From Rubrobacteraceae bacterium (GTDB lineage Bacteria; Actinomycetota; Rubrobacteria; Rubrobacterales; Rubrobacteraceae), in NCBI GenBank assembly GCA_030448125.1, contig JAUJNO010000013.1, positions 1 through 64,000 of the forward strand: a DNA stretch of 64,000 nt, written 5' to 3'. The notes under the pieces are model-generated. The model saw nothing but the letters and a program-made list of their open reading frames with translations, was not told the origin of the DNA and ran no database searches. Below, one piece after another: positions 1 to 8,401 of this stretch (the first letter of the stretch is position 1; every line of letters starts with the position of its first letter). The position numbers and the translations under genes were made by a program.

Positions 1-148
1 TTTCTCCCCGTGTCCAAAGACTCCGGTAGACGTGACGGCTATATTGGACCGTACTCTACTTCCCGTCCCCCGGCGAGATCTCTTCCCATTCCTCACCTCC
101 GCCGGGGGGCCTTTTCACCCCTGTCGGACTCGCTGCACGCTCGGCGCT

Positions 149-562
149 CTACTGGGGACCGCGCTCGGGACTTACCCTCTCGCCCCCAGACGGAGCGTCC
201 TTCCGGCCCACGAGCATCCGCAGCATGCGTCCGTCGGCGTCGAGCAGGCCGCCCAGTCTCTGCAGCCTCTCGTCCACCGCCTCCGGGACTCCGCTTCCGC
301 CCACCCTCACGGTCTGTTCGCCCAACTCGCTCAGGAGCCATCCCACGGCGTCGGCGTCGAGATGATCGGCCGCGAGGAGGGCCTCGAGCTTGCCGAGGTT
401 CTCGGCGATGGGCGCAAGGTCCGGGTCACCGGTGGCCTCGAGCTTGCGTCGCCAGCCCTCTACCGCCTCGATCGCCCGCTCTATCGAAGCCCGGTAGACA
501 CGGCCCCGGAAGAGCTCGAGGATGCCGCTTAGATCTTCTGGGGTGATGCGCTCCTCCGACAC
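149..562 (-). CDS. Small hypothetical protein, paralogue of the divergent gene at 777
   Basis: This 137-residue soluble protein belongs to no family I can name. It starts with GTG after a purine-rich stretch. It has no signal peptide or membrane segment and looks mostly helical. Its middle (about residues 25-85) matches the divergent neighbour: both carry a block of the form AIxxxEGW, then a D-P/S-E/D-L-A-x-x-x-ENL stretch and an L-x-A-D-x-x-D motif ending near L-G-x-Q. The C-terminus is charged and probably disordered. The pair probably arose by inverted duplication. The gene ends 148 bases from the window edge and I see nothing convincing before it. Function unknown. Confidence 0.6.
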   Translation of the reverse strand: MSEERITPEDLSGILELFRGRVYRASIERAIEAVEGWRRKLEATGDPDLAPIAENLGKLEALLAADHLDADAVGWLLSELGEQTVRVGGSGVPEAVDERLQRLGGLLDADGRMLRMLVGRKDAPSGGERVSPERGPQ

Positions 563-776
563 TACTCTTCTCCCTCGTCCCTTCGGTGGTGATCCTGCCG
601 GCCATTCGCCGGTTCTTGCGGCGCGCCGCCCATACCAAGACCCCTACTAACGGCTTGCCATCATCGGTGGATGCTACTACGCTCCGCTTCCGAACGCTGC
701 GCGTCCCGCGTTGCCTCCCGGCAGCGTCGAGAAACGCTTGCGGATACGACGTTCCCGACCGAAAGGCCAGAGCACA

Positions 777-1130
777 GTGGCAGAGAACGACATCGGCGCC
801 GCCCTCGACCGTACCACAAGGTCCCTGCGAGACGGTATCCGACAGCTAGGTATAGAGGCGGCGATCCCGGTGATCGAAGGCTGGGAAGAGAGGCTGTCGG
901 CCCTGGACAGCCCGGAGCTCGCGGCCGTAGTCGAAAACCTCACCGCTCTGAGGAACCATCTATCAGCAGACGACTTCGACCCGGCCACCATGGGGCAGCT
1001 TCTAATAGCCCTGGGCAAGCAGGTGCAGGTGGTAGCCAACGGGCCTGCGGGGACGCAGGCAGGCATGGAGAGGCTCTCACGGCTGAGCATATTGCTCGCA
1101 CGCGAGGGGGAGTCGCTCTCCGGTCGATAG
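777..1130 (+). CDS. Small hypothetical protein, paralogue of the gene at 149-562
   Basis: This 117-residue protein has no known family. I place the start at the GTG at 777 because the similarity to the minus-strand neighbour begins soon after it, an AAAGG-type ribosome site precedes it, and the upstream in-frame sequence looks like non-coding arginine/proline-rich translation. It shares with the paralogue the IEGW motif, an ELAxxxENL segment and an L-x-A-D-x-x-D-P block. No membrane segment or signal peptide is visible. The roughly 215-base gap between the two genes must hold both promoters. A palindrome followed by T residues lies about 55 bases downstream. Function unknown. Confidence 0.6.
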   Translation: MAENDIGAALDRTTRSLRDGIRQLGIEAAIPVIEGWEERLSALDSPELAAVVENLTALRNHLSADDFDPATMGQLLIALGKQVQVVANGPAGTQAGMERLSRLSILLAREGESLSGR

Positions 1131-1186
1131 ATACTGAGCACACAGAGTACATAAGGGTCTGTCAGTAAGAAAGAGCGTGCTTCACT

Positions 1187-1214
1187 GGCGTGCTGCAGCA
1201 CGCCCTTAGTTTTT
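1187..1214 (+). terminator. Rho-independent terminator candidate
   Basis: A perfect 18-base palindrome at 1187-1204 (arms GGCGTGCT/AGCACGCC) is followed by CTTAGTTTTT. It lies between the plus-strand gene ending at 1130 and the 3' end of tRNA-Arg, so it could serve either transcript. Confidence 0.6.
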
Positions 1215-1233
1215 AGAGCTGTTCCTTTCGAAG

Positions 1234-1307
1234 CGCGCCCGGCAGGATTCGAACCTGCGACCCGCGGATTAGAAGTCCGCTGCTCTGTCCTGCTGAGCTA
1301 CGGGCGC
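1234..1307 (-). tRNA. tRNA-Arg (anticodon TCT)
   Basis: The reverse complement folds as a full cloverleaf: acceptor GCGCCCG/CGGGCGC, a TTCGAAT T-loop, and a 5-bp anticodon stem GCGGA/TCCGC around loop CTTCTAA, giving anticodon TCT. The 3' CCA is not encoded. The 5' part (1264-1307) is repeated exactly at 11365-11408. The DNA upstream of this tRNA therefore belongs to the inserted island, so its present promoter is probably island-derived. Confidence 0.95.
1264..1307. repeat. Left attachment repeat (44 bp, within tRNA-Arg)
   Basis: These 44 bases cover the anticodon arm, D arm and 5' acceptor strand of tRNA-Arg(TCT). They recur exactly and in the same orientation at 11365-11408, and the flanks differ immediately on both sides. 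This is the signature of site-specific integration. The duplicated part is the 5' half of the tRNA, whereas most tRNA-targeting integrases duplicate the 3' half. Confidence 0.85.
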
Positions 1308-1370
1308 GTGTAATAAAATTGCTGCAAATCGGCATATTTTTCCGAGGTCGCACCAGATATCGGAATCCCG

Positions 1371-1394
1371 ATGGCAGCAGTAGGGCAACAGTAG
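1371..1394. repeat. Island-end short repeat, left copy
   Basis: A 24-base sequence (ATGGCAGCAGTAGGGCAACA then GTAG) abuts the 3' end of the recombinase remnant. A copy with one extra base occurs at 11230-11254 near the right end of the island. It is probably the sequence just downstream of a recombinase gene of this family. Confidence 0.6.
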
Positions 1395-1395
1395 C

Positions 1396-1638
1396 TCACG
1401 GCAGGGCTTCCTCCATAACGTCGCCGCCCAAGCCGGTTACGACCTGACCGTACCTGTCCAGCGTTATTGCGATGCTGGAATATACTAGAAGCTCCGATAC
1501 CCGTTTGGGATGCTGACCCTTCATAAACCGTATTGTAGCGCACGCGTGCCGTAGCTCGTGAAACACTATGTCCGGCGGACTCGCACGCTTCAGGAGGGGC
1601 TTGAAGCTACGATAGTAGAGGAGGTTAGTGGAGTGCAT
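1396..1638 (-). pseudogene. Tyrosine recombinase/phage integrase, C-terminal fragment
   Basis: About 80 residues match the end of the integrase catalytic domain: RRSFKPLL-like lead-in (here YRSFKPLL), the H-x-L-R-H box (HELRHACAT), a KGxHPKxVxELL stretch, SSIAITLD, and the tyrosine nucleophile in LDRYGQV. The second catalytic histidine, usually in LGHSS, reads LVYSS here. The N-terminal arm-binding and core-binding domains are absent, as is the first catalytic arginine. A full enzyme has about 350-400 residues, so this is a relic and should be inactive. Its position next to the tRNA repeat fits an enzyme that once integrated this island. Confidence 0.8.
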
Positions 1639-1809
1639 GGGACATCCTTCCACGAGGCAAACATAAGAGCCCATAGCTGGTGGTCATCTCCCGCAGCTAG
1701 CGCGCCCGGTGGCATCTGAGGGCTTCTAAGACTGTAGAATCGAGGTCTATGGACCTACACGCCCTTGCCACTCCTGGTTCCTAAACATGCCTCGCGTGGG
1801 TTTCTGACG

Positions 1810-2687
1810 TTATACTATCGGCGCTCGACGGTGGACGAACGCTTGCTTGAGCAACACGACGATCAAGCCCCCCGCGACGATCAGCAGGACATCGAGTACG
1901 AATCGCTCGGCCCCCTCGTACATCAACGCCAGATTGCCAGCCGCCAGCGCCACCCCGACCATGGCCGCGGCCTCAATTATCATCAGCGCGATCAAGGCGC
2001 CTGGGATGAGGTAACGCCGGTACGAAACGAACGAAACGAGCATCACCATACCCGCCACAGCCTCGCAAGCCGATAACAGTATGTCCCGTAGTGTGGGGCT
2101 CGCTAGCGACTCCACCTCGGGATTGCCGAGGAACTCCTCTACCGTCCCCACGCCCGTCAGCCGCAGCACCAAAAAGACCAACGCCGCCGAGAGGGCCAGC
2201 ATCAGGTAACCGACGCCCGCTGACGCCAGGCCTCTTGCTGCCGCATCCCAGCGGCGTAGGGCGAGGCGACCGGGATCTTTGCCAGCGGTTCGAAGCCAGG
2301 TGCGATGATCGAGGCGGCCACGAACGAGATCGCCTGGGAGGTCGACCCCTCTACGAAGCCGGTGGTGGCGACCGCGCCGCCCAAAGACATCAAGACCAGG
2401 TAGTTGACCGTCGTCCGGCTCTGGTGGCGCAGGCTGGTCTCCACCTCCTCCCAGAGCGCCTCGTCGATATCGTTGGCAACCTTGCGTTCGTGCTCTTCAT
2501 CCACGATGCTCGACACTTCGTGGGTTACGACCGAGACACCCCCTTCCTTGCGCGCCGTGTAGGCAAGGCTCATTACTTCGTCGGCTCCTCGGTTTAACGC
2601 GTGCACTATAATCAAGTCGCCTGCTGGTTTGATCGAGGCCCCACGCACGACGGACAGGTTGATCACGTACTTACAGGCCAGGAGCAG
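1810..2687 (-). pseudogene. DUF389-type membrane protein, frameshifted and 5'-truncated
   Basis: Two adjacent minus-strand reading frames join into one DUF389-like protein. The upstream frame has the soluble N-terminal part (NLSVVRGA, KPAGDL) and the first membrane helices, including an S-x-I-I-A-P-G-F motif. The downstream frame supplies four further hydrophobic helices. A one-base shift near 2270 separates them: the second frame reads LALRRWDAAARGL where the first runs to a stop. The usual first 15-20 residues before NLSVVRGA are missing and replaced by a palindrome. Members are thought to be membrane transporters or channels of unknown substrate. I infer a dead gene, although sequence error could explain the shift. 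Confidence 0.65.
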
Positions 2688-2708
2688 CTTATAACCGCTG
2701 GTTATAAG
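2688..2708. repeat. Perfect inverted repeat
   Basis: Arms CTTATAACC and GGTTATAAG surround a 3-base centre. The repeat sits at the point where the DUF389-like gene loses its expected start. It could be an operator or a scar of a rearrangement. There is no T-run to suggest a terminator. Confidence 0.5.
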
Positions 2709-2928
2709 TGTACAGGTTACCACCTGCTTATAGCTTGATAGGCAAGTTGATCGTCCTTGAGCGGCTGTTCGGCGCCAGGGTGCTTGGTAAATTCCGAGCC
2801 AAGTTGAACTGCTCCCGCAACAGCCGCAAAACGCCGCTCGATGGCCCTCCAGGGAAGGCTTTTGGCCCTCACGAAGGCTTTTTTAGCCTACGGAGAATTT
2901 TTCAATGGGCATTAGACATGAAACGATG

Positions 2929-3999
2929 TCATGCAGATTCGACTTTAGAGAATCCGGTCAGGGATCTGCTGTGGACTTCACCATCCTGGGTATTCAGCGG
3001 CGTAAACGAATGAGCCCCCTTTGTCCACTCTTCCCAAAACCGTGAGTCCCACAGGGGATATGGTATTTCGTCTTTGTCTAGAGTACCGCTGGTCAGTTTC
3101 TCCGCGCAGTAGAGCCAAAAATAGGTGTAACCGCCAAAGCGCGTGCTCAAGCGTCGTAAGTCTTCATAGTAGGCGCGAGCCAGGTGAGCAGCCAACTGAG
3201 ATGGCATGTTCTCCTGCAATCCAGGATTAATCTTGCGTCTCTTGGCCTCGCGCGCGTGGGAGGGATCCAGCCCCAGGAACCCGTAGAGGCGTTGCAGCAG
3301 CCGAACGGGGTAGAAATGGATATCCTCGAGGAATCCGACGAAGATTTGCTCGTCCGGGTAGAAACGCCGCCACTTTTCCAGGTTCCGAAGATAGCTTGTA
3401 TGAGACACTACTGTAGGTTGTTGGAAGAAGCTCTCAAAGAACGGTTCGACGTTTGTCGCTTCCACCTCTCGTCCCATTCCTCTGAGGTTCCTGAGTTGCA
3501 TTATGGCGGAAGAGTAGAGCCTCTCTATTGGGTTGCGCATAAAGAAGATAACCTTAGCGCTCGGTATAAGTTCGTGTATACGGGCCACCATTCCTTCTTC
3601 AAGGATCGAATAGTCCGGAGTGGCCTCGCCGGTGATCTTTCCTTGTCCCTGCTCAAAAAGGGAGGCGTACCATTTATCGGAAGGAGAACGCCCAAAGAAC
3701 TTGAGGGCCCACAGAAAGGTTTCAGGGTCGAAGTTCTCTCCGTACCGGCGGAAGCGCCTTTTCAGTAGGTATTGGAGTTGGTACCGCCAGTACCAAGGAT
3801 ACCAGTCTTCGTCGGTGTATTCTTTCCTAGAAAGCCTGATGATCGAAGCGCCAAAAGGGAGTTCCTTGATCCTCTCGTCGAAGTAATGAAGCTCCTTGAG
3901 CGGTGGCGTCCATACGTTGGGGTGACGGGACAAGTTCGAGGCCAACCAGCTGGTGCCCGCTTTCTGTGCTCCTATAATCAGAAAATCCGGGAACGGCAA
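2929..3999 (-). CDS. PAPS-dependent sulfotransferase
   Basis: This 356-residue protein transfers a sulfuryl group from PAPS to an unknown acceptor. The N-terminal phosphosulfate loop reads IIGAQKAGTSWL (residues 8-19), and the 3'-phosphate loop appears as FMRNPIERLYSS near residue 150. A KxxHYFDE segment near residue 35 and the GEATPDY motif near 125 are also typical. There is no signal peptide, so it is cytosolic. The start is TTG, preceded by GAGGAG. It stands alone, with about 200 bases of unassigned DNA on each side. It looks less GC-rich than its neighbours, which suits recent acquisition. Possible substrates are glycans or lipids; the island's glycosyltransferases make a glycan plausible but unproven. 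Confidence 0.85.
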   Translation of the reverse strand: MPFPDFLIIGAQKAGTSWLASNLSRHPNVWTPPLKELHYFDERIKELPFGASIIRLSRKEYTDEDWYPWYWRYQLQYLLKRRFRRYGENFDPETFLWALKFFGRSPSDKWYASLFEQGQGKITGEATPDYSILEEGMVARIHELIPSAKVIFFMRNPIERLYSSAIMQLRNLRGMGREVEATNVEPFFESFFQQPTVVSHTSYLRNLEKWRRFYPDEQIFVGFLEDIHFYPVRLLQRLYGFLGLDPSHAREAKRRKINPGLQENMPSQLAAHLARAYYEDLRRLSTRFGGYTYFWLYCAEKLTSGTLDKDEIPYPLWDSRFWEEWTKGAHSFTPLNTQDGEVHSRSLTGFSKVESA

Positions 4000-4223
4000 G
4001 GTGGCTTTCTCCTCGGTTTAGGGACTGGAGTGTAACAGACGCTTGTACGGTGCCGAGGTTTCGAAGAACCGTGATCTTGGGGTTTTCGGCCGGCGGGCCA
4101 GGTCACGTTCGAGGAGTTGTCTAAGGTCACCGTTGGCCCGGCCATCGCACTGGTCGTGGGGTAGATAGCCTGTACCTTGGTCTTGGAAAACTCCGCAAAG
4201 GCGGCGCTACAGACCACAATCCC

Positions 4224-4896
4224 CTAAAGTTCACTTCGGGTGGCTCTTATAGATGCCTGCAGAACCCGCGTCATAGGTGGGCGCTCTGCGATCTCCGTCG
4301 TGTCCTTCCGAAACCGCACTCCCTCCAATGAGGCGACCGGACGCGTATAAGTATCTACCCTGGCGGGCATACTGCGGACCCACGGATGGGCCTCCTCCGA
4401 GAGGGGGCGACCGAAAGAATCCCGACCCAGGCGCAGGTCCACGGCCCGCAGCATAGCGTAGGACTCACAGCCGGGGTTACCCAAAAATCGCCCGCGGTCC
4501 GAGCGGATGCCGAAATTGACCTGGGCCATCGCATCAGGCCCTACTTGTTCAAAATGTCGATCATTATGGTCATCTCCGTTATGTGGCCGGTAACTCGTCC
4601 CCTGAATAAACCTCGACGCCAGGGCACGCAGCATCCATATCGTGGAAAGAGCTCGCGGCGATCACGGCGATCTGGTCCACCAACGATGCCCGCTCGTTAA
4701 GAGCGTGGATTTCGCCGATCAACGGCCTAACCGCATTCGTCTCCCCGAGGCACGGCAGTAAGACGCTGACCGACAGGCCAAGGTCGCGCTTTCGCCGAGC
4801 GAGGGAAAAGGGGCCGGCGAATCGAGCGTAGTCGTACGACCGTCGCTCGAACCACTCCCTCACGTCATGCACGAGACGAGCTGTCCTGCGGCGCAA
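4224..4896 (-). pseudogene. Glycosyltransferase remnant, GpgS/MpgS-like (GT81)
   Basis: Two overlapping frames carry the two ends of a phosphoglycerate-utilising glycosyltransferase. The 5' frame has a WFERRSYDYARF lead-in, LSVSVLLPCLGE (the donor-binding start) and LVDQIAVIAAS followed by a degenerate D-x-D region. The 3' frame has DAMAQVNFGIRSDRG, which matches the C-terminal region of glucosyl-/mannosyl-3-phosphoglycerate synthases. The acceptor-binding middle is missing and the frames do not join. In R. xylanophilus a GpgS-like enzyme makes mannosylglycerate precursor (known from the literature), so this may be a relic of osmolyte synthesis. It overlaps the end of the DUF1989 gene by about 30 bases, which suggests it was once the last gene of that operon. 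Confidence 0.6.
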
Positions 4897-5500
4897 ACCG
4901 CCGTTCGTATCCGTGGACCTCTAGATTGATGGGTTTAAAGCTGTGGTTGTTGGACTTTTCGGCCGAACAGGCCGTGATCCCCACTACCAGATCCATCTCC
5001 GCCCGCAAGTCTACGAAATCACCCGGTTTCGAAAGCGGTGGGCCGATCTTCAGCTCGCCGGAGGACAGGACGTCTACGTTCATGAAGACGTTGAACGCCG
5101 TTGGTATGTCATCCTGCACAATTCCGAAGCGCTGCAAGTTCTTCGTCAGGTTCTCCAAGCAGCTCGGGTGGTACCCTTCGTGGTCTTTGTAGAGGATCTC
5201 GAAGGTCTCCGGGCTGCAGGGCGTGAGCAGGAAGTCGTGCTTTCCCACCCTGTCTGCGAGGATCGAAAACATCGGGTTGCTCCGGTTGGAGTAGAGGACG
5301 TGCCCGGTCGTCAGGTAGATGGTGTTGTTGTAGTCGAGGCTACGCCCCGAGGAGAGCCGCTCGGAGTGGTCCTCCCGCGCGAAGGCGACAACGTCGGAGA
5401 CCTGCTCCCCTTCTGGATCTATAATCCGCAGGACCTGCCCCCGCTTCAGTTCGAAGGCGGTCCCCGTCTGTGGCTCCAGATGGTAACGCGTGATCTTCAT
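4865..5500 (-). CDS. DUF1989 (urea carboxylase-associated family) protein
   Basis: The 211 residues cover the whole DUF1989 domain. Family marks are RGQVLRIIDPEGEQVSDVVAF near the N-terminus, RLSSGRSLDYN, LTTGHVLYSNR, HDFLLTPCS, HPSCLENL, FMNV and RAEMDLVVGITACS. Relatives accompany urea/guanidine carboxylase operons and N-oxygenase genes, and their chemistry is not firmly established. Conserved cysteines (TPCS, HPSC, TACS) might bind a metal. The ATG overlaps the stop of the GntA-like gene by four bases (ATGA), so the two are translationally coupled and probably act in one pathway. No signal peptide is visible. Confidence 0.85.
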   Translation of the reverse strand: MKITRYHLEPQTGTAFELKRGQVLRIIDPEGEQVSDVVAFAREDHSERLSSGRSLDYNNTIYLTTGHVLYSNRSNPMFSILADRVGKHDFLLTPCSPETFEILYKDHEGYHPSCLENLTKNLQRFGIVQDDIPTAFNVFMNVDVLSSGELKIGPPLSKPGDFVDLRAEMDLVVGITACSAEKSNNHSFKPINLEVHGYERRFAPQDSSSRA

Positions 5501-6327
5501 GTCTGCCCCTCCTCACCCGAAGTATCTTCTTCGCCGGTGTCGAAGGGGCAGCGCCAGCCTTCGCCCACGGGGCGACCGGAGTATTGACGCGCCTCGGGAA
5601 GTTCACCGAAGTCGCTCAGGTTCGGGTTTAGGCTACCCTGAAGCTCAATCTCCCGTGCTCGTATCACCTCGCGCACGCGCGCGAACCTTCCCCCCTCGCG
5701 CAGCCGCTCGAACTGCTCGTGCAAGTTGAACACGAGCGTTGGCCAAGCGAACCGGCGTGCGTAGCGGGAGCTGGCCGGATGCAACCCGACGACGAAGAAG
5801 GCCCGTCCCGCGAAGCTGAAAGAGAAGTCGGGATCTGCGGGGTCCGCGCTTACGGTCGGGTCCCAGCCGTGGTGCGGCCGGTCCTGCTCGTAGAGACCCT
5901 GGAGCTGCGCCCACAGAAGCCGCTCGAAGGCCATCTCCTCGACCACTGCCGGCCCTCCGAAGCTCGCCAGGAACGTCGTGAAGTCGCCACCGATGCGCGG
6001 CAGGTCCTCCACGAACTCGAACAGATCCCGCGCGAGCCCGGCTACCGCCCCGCGCGAGCCCATCGTCCCGTAGAGCCCGGCGCGGTACTGGCCGCGCCGG
6101 ATCGCGGCCTTTGCCCCCACGCAAGAGAACCTCGGGTTCAGGACGAGCGCCCGAAGGGAGTCATGCACGAACTCCTCCTGGGGCGTCACTGGGCCGCCGG
6201 AGGGCTCCCGCACCAGTCCACCGCCGCGATAGGAGGCGTAGGCGCTGTTGGCCCGCGCAAGCTCGCCGTCAAAGGGATTGGCACGCCTCCCGGGAGGCAC
6301 GCCCCCTTGTTTAGGTGCCAACGCCAC
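5497..6327 (-). CDS. GntA/YqcI-YcgG family haem-dependent N-oxygenase
   Basis: This 276-residue protein matches the YqcI/YcgG family, whose characterised member GntA hydroxylates a guanidine nitrogen in guanitoxin biosynthesis using haem. Visible motifs are FSCVGAKAA, FEFVEDLPRIGGDFTTFLASF, FERLLWAQLQGL, VSADPADPDFSFSFAG, FFVVGLHPASSRYARRF, LVFNLHEQFERLR, LQGSLNPNL and the terminal QYSGRPxxxxWRCPF. It starts with GTG behind an AGGGGGG site, overlaps the end of the glycosyltransferase gene, and shares ATGA with the DUF1989 gene. Its substrate here is unknown. Family assignment is firm; N-hydroxylation is inferred from the characterised homologue. Confidence 0.85.
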   Translation of the reverse strand: MALAPKQGGVPPGRRANPFDGELARANSAYASYRGGGLVREPSGGPVTPQEEFVHDSLRALVLNPRFSCVGAKAAIRRGQYRAGLYGTMGSRGAVAGLARDLFEFVEDLPRIGGDFTTFLASFGGPAVVEEMAFERLLWAQLQGLYEQDRPHHGWDPTVSADPADPDFSFSFAGRAFFVVGLHPASSRYARRFAWPTLVFNLHEQFERLREGGRFARVREVIRAREIELQGSLNPNLSDFGELPEARQYSGRPVGEGWRCPFDTGEEDTSGEEGQT

Positions 6328-7339
6328 GAGCCCCCCTAGACCCTAAAGGCGCCTCTCTCCTCATGAGCGCTGCCGCCCCGTGCCGTCGTCGGAGCTCCTT
6401 CGCGGGCGTGGCCGCGAGCCTCAGCACGGAATCCCCGTAGGGGATGCCCCCCAAAAAGAGTCGGGCGCCGAGCGCGAGCCAGGCGCACGTTGCGCGCTCC
6501 GCGAGCCAGGCCGGTGTCAGCAGCGAGGCCGTCGCCGGGAACACCGCGGTGCCTCCGCCCCGTCTCCGACCCGCCTCCGCGAGGGCCACGGATGCTCCGG
6601 CAGCGACGCCGAGCGCCGCCCAACGCCCGCGCGCGGCCAGGATCGTGGCGAGCGGGAGCAGGGCGAAGAAGAGCCCGAACCGCAAGGGGCGGGCGAGCTC
6701 ATCGTAGGCCTGACGGACGCGTTGGGAGAAGAAGTGACGCGCACTGGGCGGGTGGCGCGCCACGAACAGGTCGAGCGGTACCGCCTCCGTACCCCCCGCC
6801 GCACGCACCGTGCGGACCAGCTCCAGGTTCTCGAACATGGCGCCTCCATCGTAGCCGCCCGTGACCTGGAGCACCGAGCGCTGCACCCCTAAAGTGCCCG
6901 GCCAGTCTCCCCCAGAAAGACGATTGAGGAGCGTGCGGGCCGTGTCATAGCGAGCGTGCCAGGGCAGGGGATCGAAGTAGTTCTGCGGCCGGACGACTTG
7001 GTAGCGGCCGAGGAGGGCGACGACGCGGGCGAGGGCGTCGTACGTGTAGCGGACGTCGTCGTCGGCGATCACGACCCGCTCTTGGTTCGCAAGCCGCAGG
7101 CCGGTGAGGACACCCCCGACCTTCCCCATCGGGGTCACAAGCTCCGGGTCCACCGGGACGTGCCGGATGGAAGACCCCCCGAGCGCGGCAGCGTGCGCCT
7201 CGAAGACCTCGGGAGGCGAGCCGTCCACCACGATCACCTCCCCCACGCGAGTCGACAACAGGTGCAGGTAGGCCCACAACCCCTCCGCATCTTCCACCGT
7301 CCCGCGCCGGATAGGCATGATGTAGCTGGCCGCGATCAT
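6311..7339 (-). CDS. Membrane-associated family 2 glycosyltransferase
   Basis: This 342-residue protein has a GT-A nucleotide-sugar domain. It starts with SYIMPIRR, continues with EVIVVDGS and has a DDD metal motif in ERVVIADDDVRYTYDAL near residue 95. A GGYDGGAMFENLELVRTVRAAGG segment near 165 corresponds to the acceptor/ED region. From about residue 220 there are two or three hydrophobic helices, so the enzyme probably sits at the inner face of the membrane. The ATG overlaps the stop of the upstream methyltransferase (ATGA). The sugar donor and acceptor cannot be read from sequence; the acceptor could be a lipid or the product of the neighbouring N-oxygenase. Confidence 0.8.
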   Translation of the reverse strand: MIAASYIMPIRRGTVEDAEGLWAYLHLLSTRVGEVIVVDGSPPEVFEAHAAALGGSSIRHVPVDPELVTPMGKVGGVLTGLRLANQERVVIADDDVRYTYDALARVVALLGRYQVVRPQNYFDPLPWHARYDTARTLLNRLSGGDWPGTLGVQRSVLQVTGGYDGGAMFENLELVRTVRAAGGTEAVPLDLFVARHPPSARHFFSQRVRQAYDELARPLRFGLFFALLPLATILAARGRWAALGVAAGASVALAEAGRRRGGGTAVFPATASLLTPAWLAERATCAWLALGARLFLGGIPYGDSVLRLAATPAKELRRRHGAAALMRREAPLGSRGARGVGT

Positions 7340-8259
7340 CGCACGCCTCCGGGCACGCGCCCGACCGAGACGACCTGGCCCTCGCAGGCGTAGAACTCGG
7401 GGTGGTCTAGCAGGTATTCCGGTGCGGCGGGGTCGCGTACGGAGCGCCAGGTCGCGAGGTCTGCCTCGGGAACCCTACGCTCCTCGGCCAGACCGGCGAG
7501 ATAGGCGAACCAATCGCCGAAGAATTGCCGCTCAACCGTCCGGAGTGGCGCCCAGCGCTCGATAAGGGTCGTCCGCTGCCACACCTCCGTCAGCCCCGAC
7601 CGCTCGAGCCAACGCCTCAACTCTCGCCCCCGCAACGACCCCCTGGACTCCGTGGTCACCCGTTCGGCGTGGAGGCCGGATTCGGAGAGGTGGAAGACCA
7701 GGAACGGATCGGCGGGATAAAACCGCAGCAGGTTCGTGTCGATGTCCTTCACCGCTACCAGCCCACCCGGCCGCACCACGCGGCGGAGCTCCGCTAGCAC
7801 GGAGGGCAACTCCTCGTTACCGAAATGCAGCGTCGTATTGGCACACCAGACGGCGTCGAAGGCGTCGTCCGGGTACGGCAGCGTCCTCAGCGACGCCGCC
7901 CGAGCCTCTACGGGACAGGGCAGGTCCCACCCGGACAGGCGTTTCTCCACCAGGGCGACGTTATCCGAGGCCAGATCGAGCGCCGCGACGCGCCCGCTCC
8001 TTCCCACCAGCTCGGTCAGGAGGGGCAGGTAACTCCCACTGCCGCACCCCGCGTCAAGGACATGCCAGCCCGGCTCGATCCCGACCGAAGAGAGCATCGC
8101 CTCGTACTCGGGGCGGCACGCCTCGAAATGCGTGTCAAGCCAGCCAGCGTCAGTGAGCGCCTGACCAGTCGAGGATGTATGGGTACTCGGTGCATCACGT
8201 CGCCCGTTGATCCTCACCGCCGCCTCCCCCGAGCCGTAGAAATCGGTTTCCTTCGTCAC
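7336..8259 (-). CDS. Class I SAM-dependent methyltransferase
   Basis: I choose the GTG at 8259 because GGTAGGA lies about 8 bases upstream; an open frame extends to 8418, but that part does not look like the family. The 307-residue product has the SAM-binding motif I VLDAGCGSGSYLPLL, motif II acidic residue in RVAALDLA, motif III DAVWCANTTLHF and the post-motif LAELRRVVRPGGLVAVKD. The pattern resembles UbiE/Methyltransf_25 enzymes acting on small molecules. It is the first gene of the coupled run methyltransferase, glycosyltransferase, GntA-like, DUF1989. The substrate is unknown. Confidence 0.8.
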   Translation of the reverse strand: MTKETDFYGSGEAAVRINGRRDAPSTHTSSTGQALTDAGWLDTHFEACRPEYEAMLSSVGIEPGWHVLDAGCGSGSYLPLLTELVGRSGRVAALDLASDNVALVEKRLSGWDLPCPVEARAASLRTLPYPDDAFDAVWCANTTLHFGNEELPSVLAELRRVVRPGGLVAVKDIDTNLLRFYPADPFLVFHLSESGLHAERVTTESRGSLRGRELRRWLERSGLTEVWQRTTLIERWAPLRTVERQFFGDWFAYLAGLAEERRVPEADLATWRSVRDPAAPEYLLDHPEFYACEGQVVSVGRVPGGVR

Positions 8260-8401
8260 AAAAGTATTCCTACCCTCGCCGAAAGCCTGTAATCCTTCCG
8301 GAGGCTGGTGATCTTGAGAGATACACGCATGGCCTCCAGGCTCCAAATCTGCCTCCTGAACCTGTTCACAAGTAACCCTAGAGCAAGGAGAAATAAGAAG
8401 A

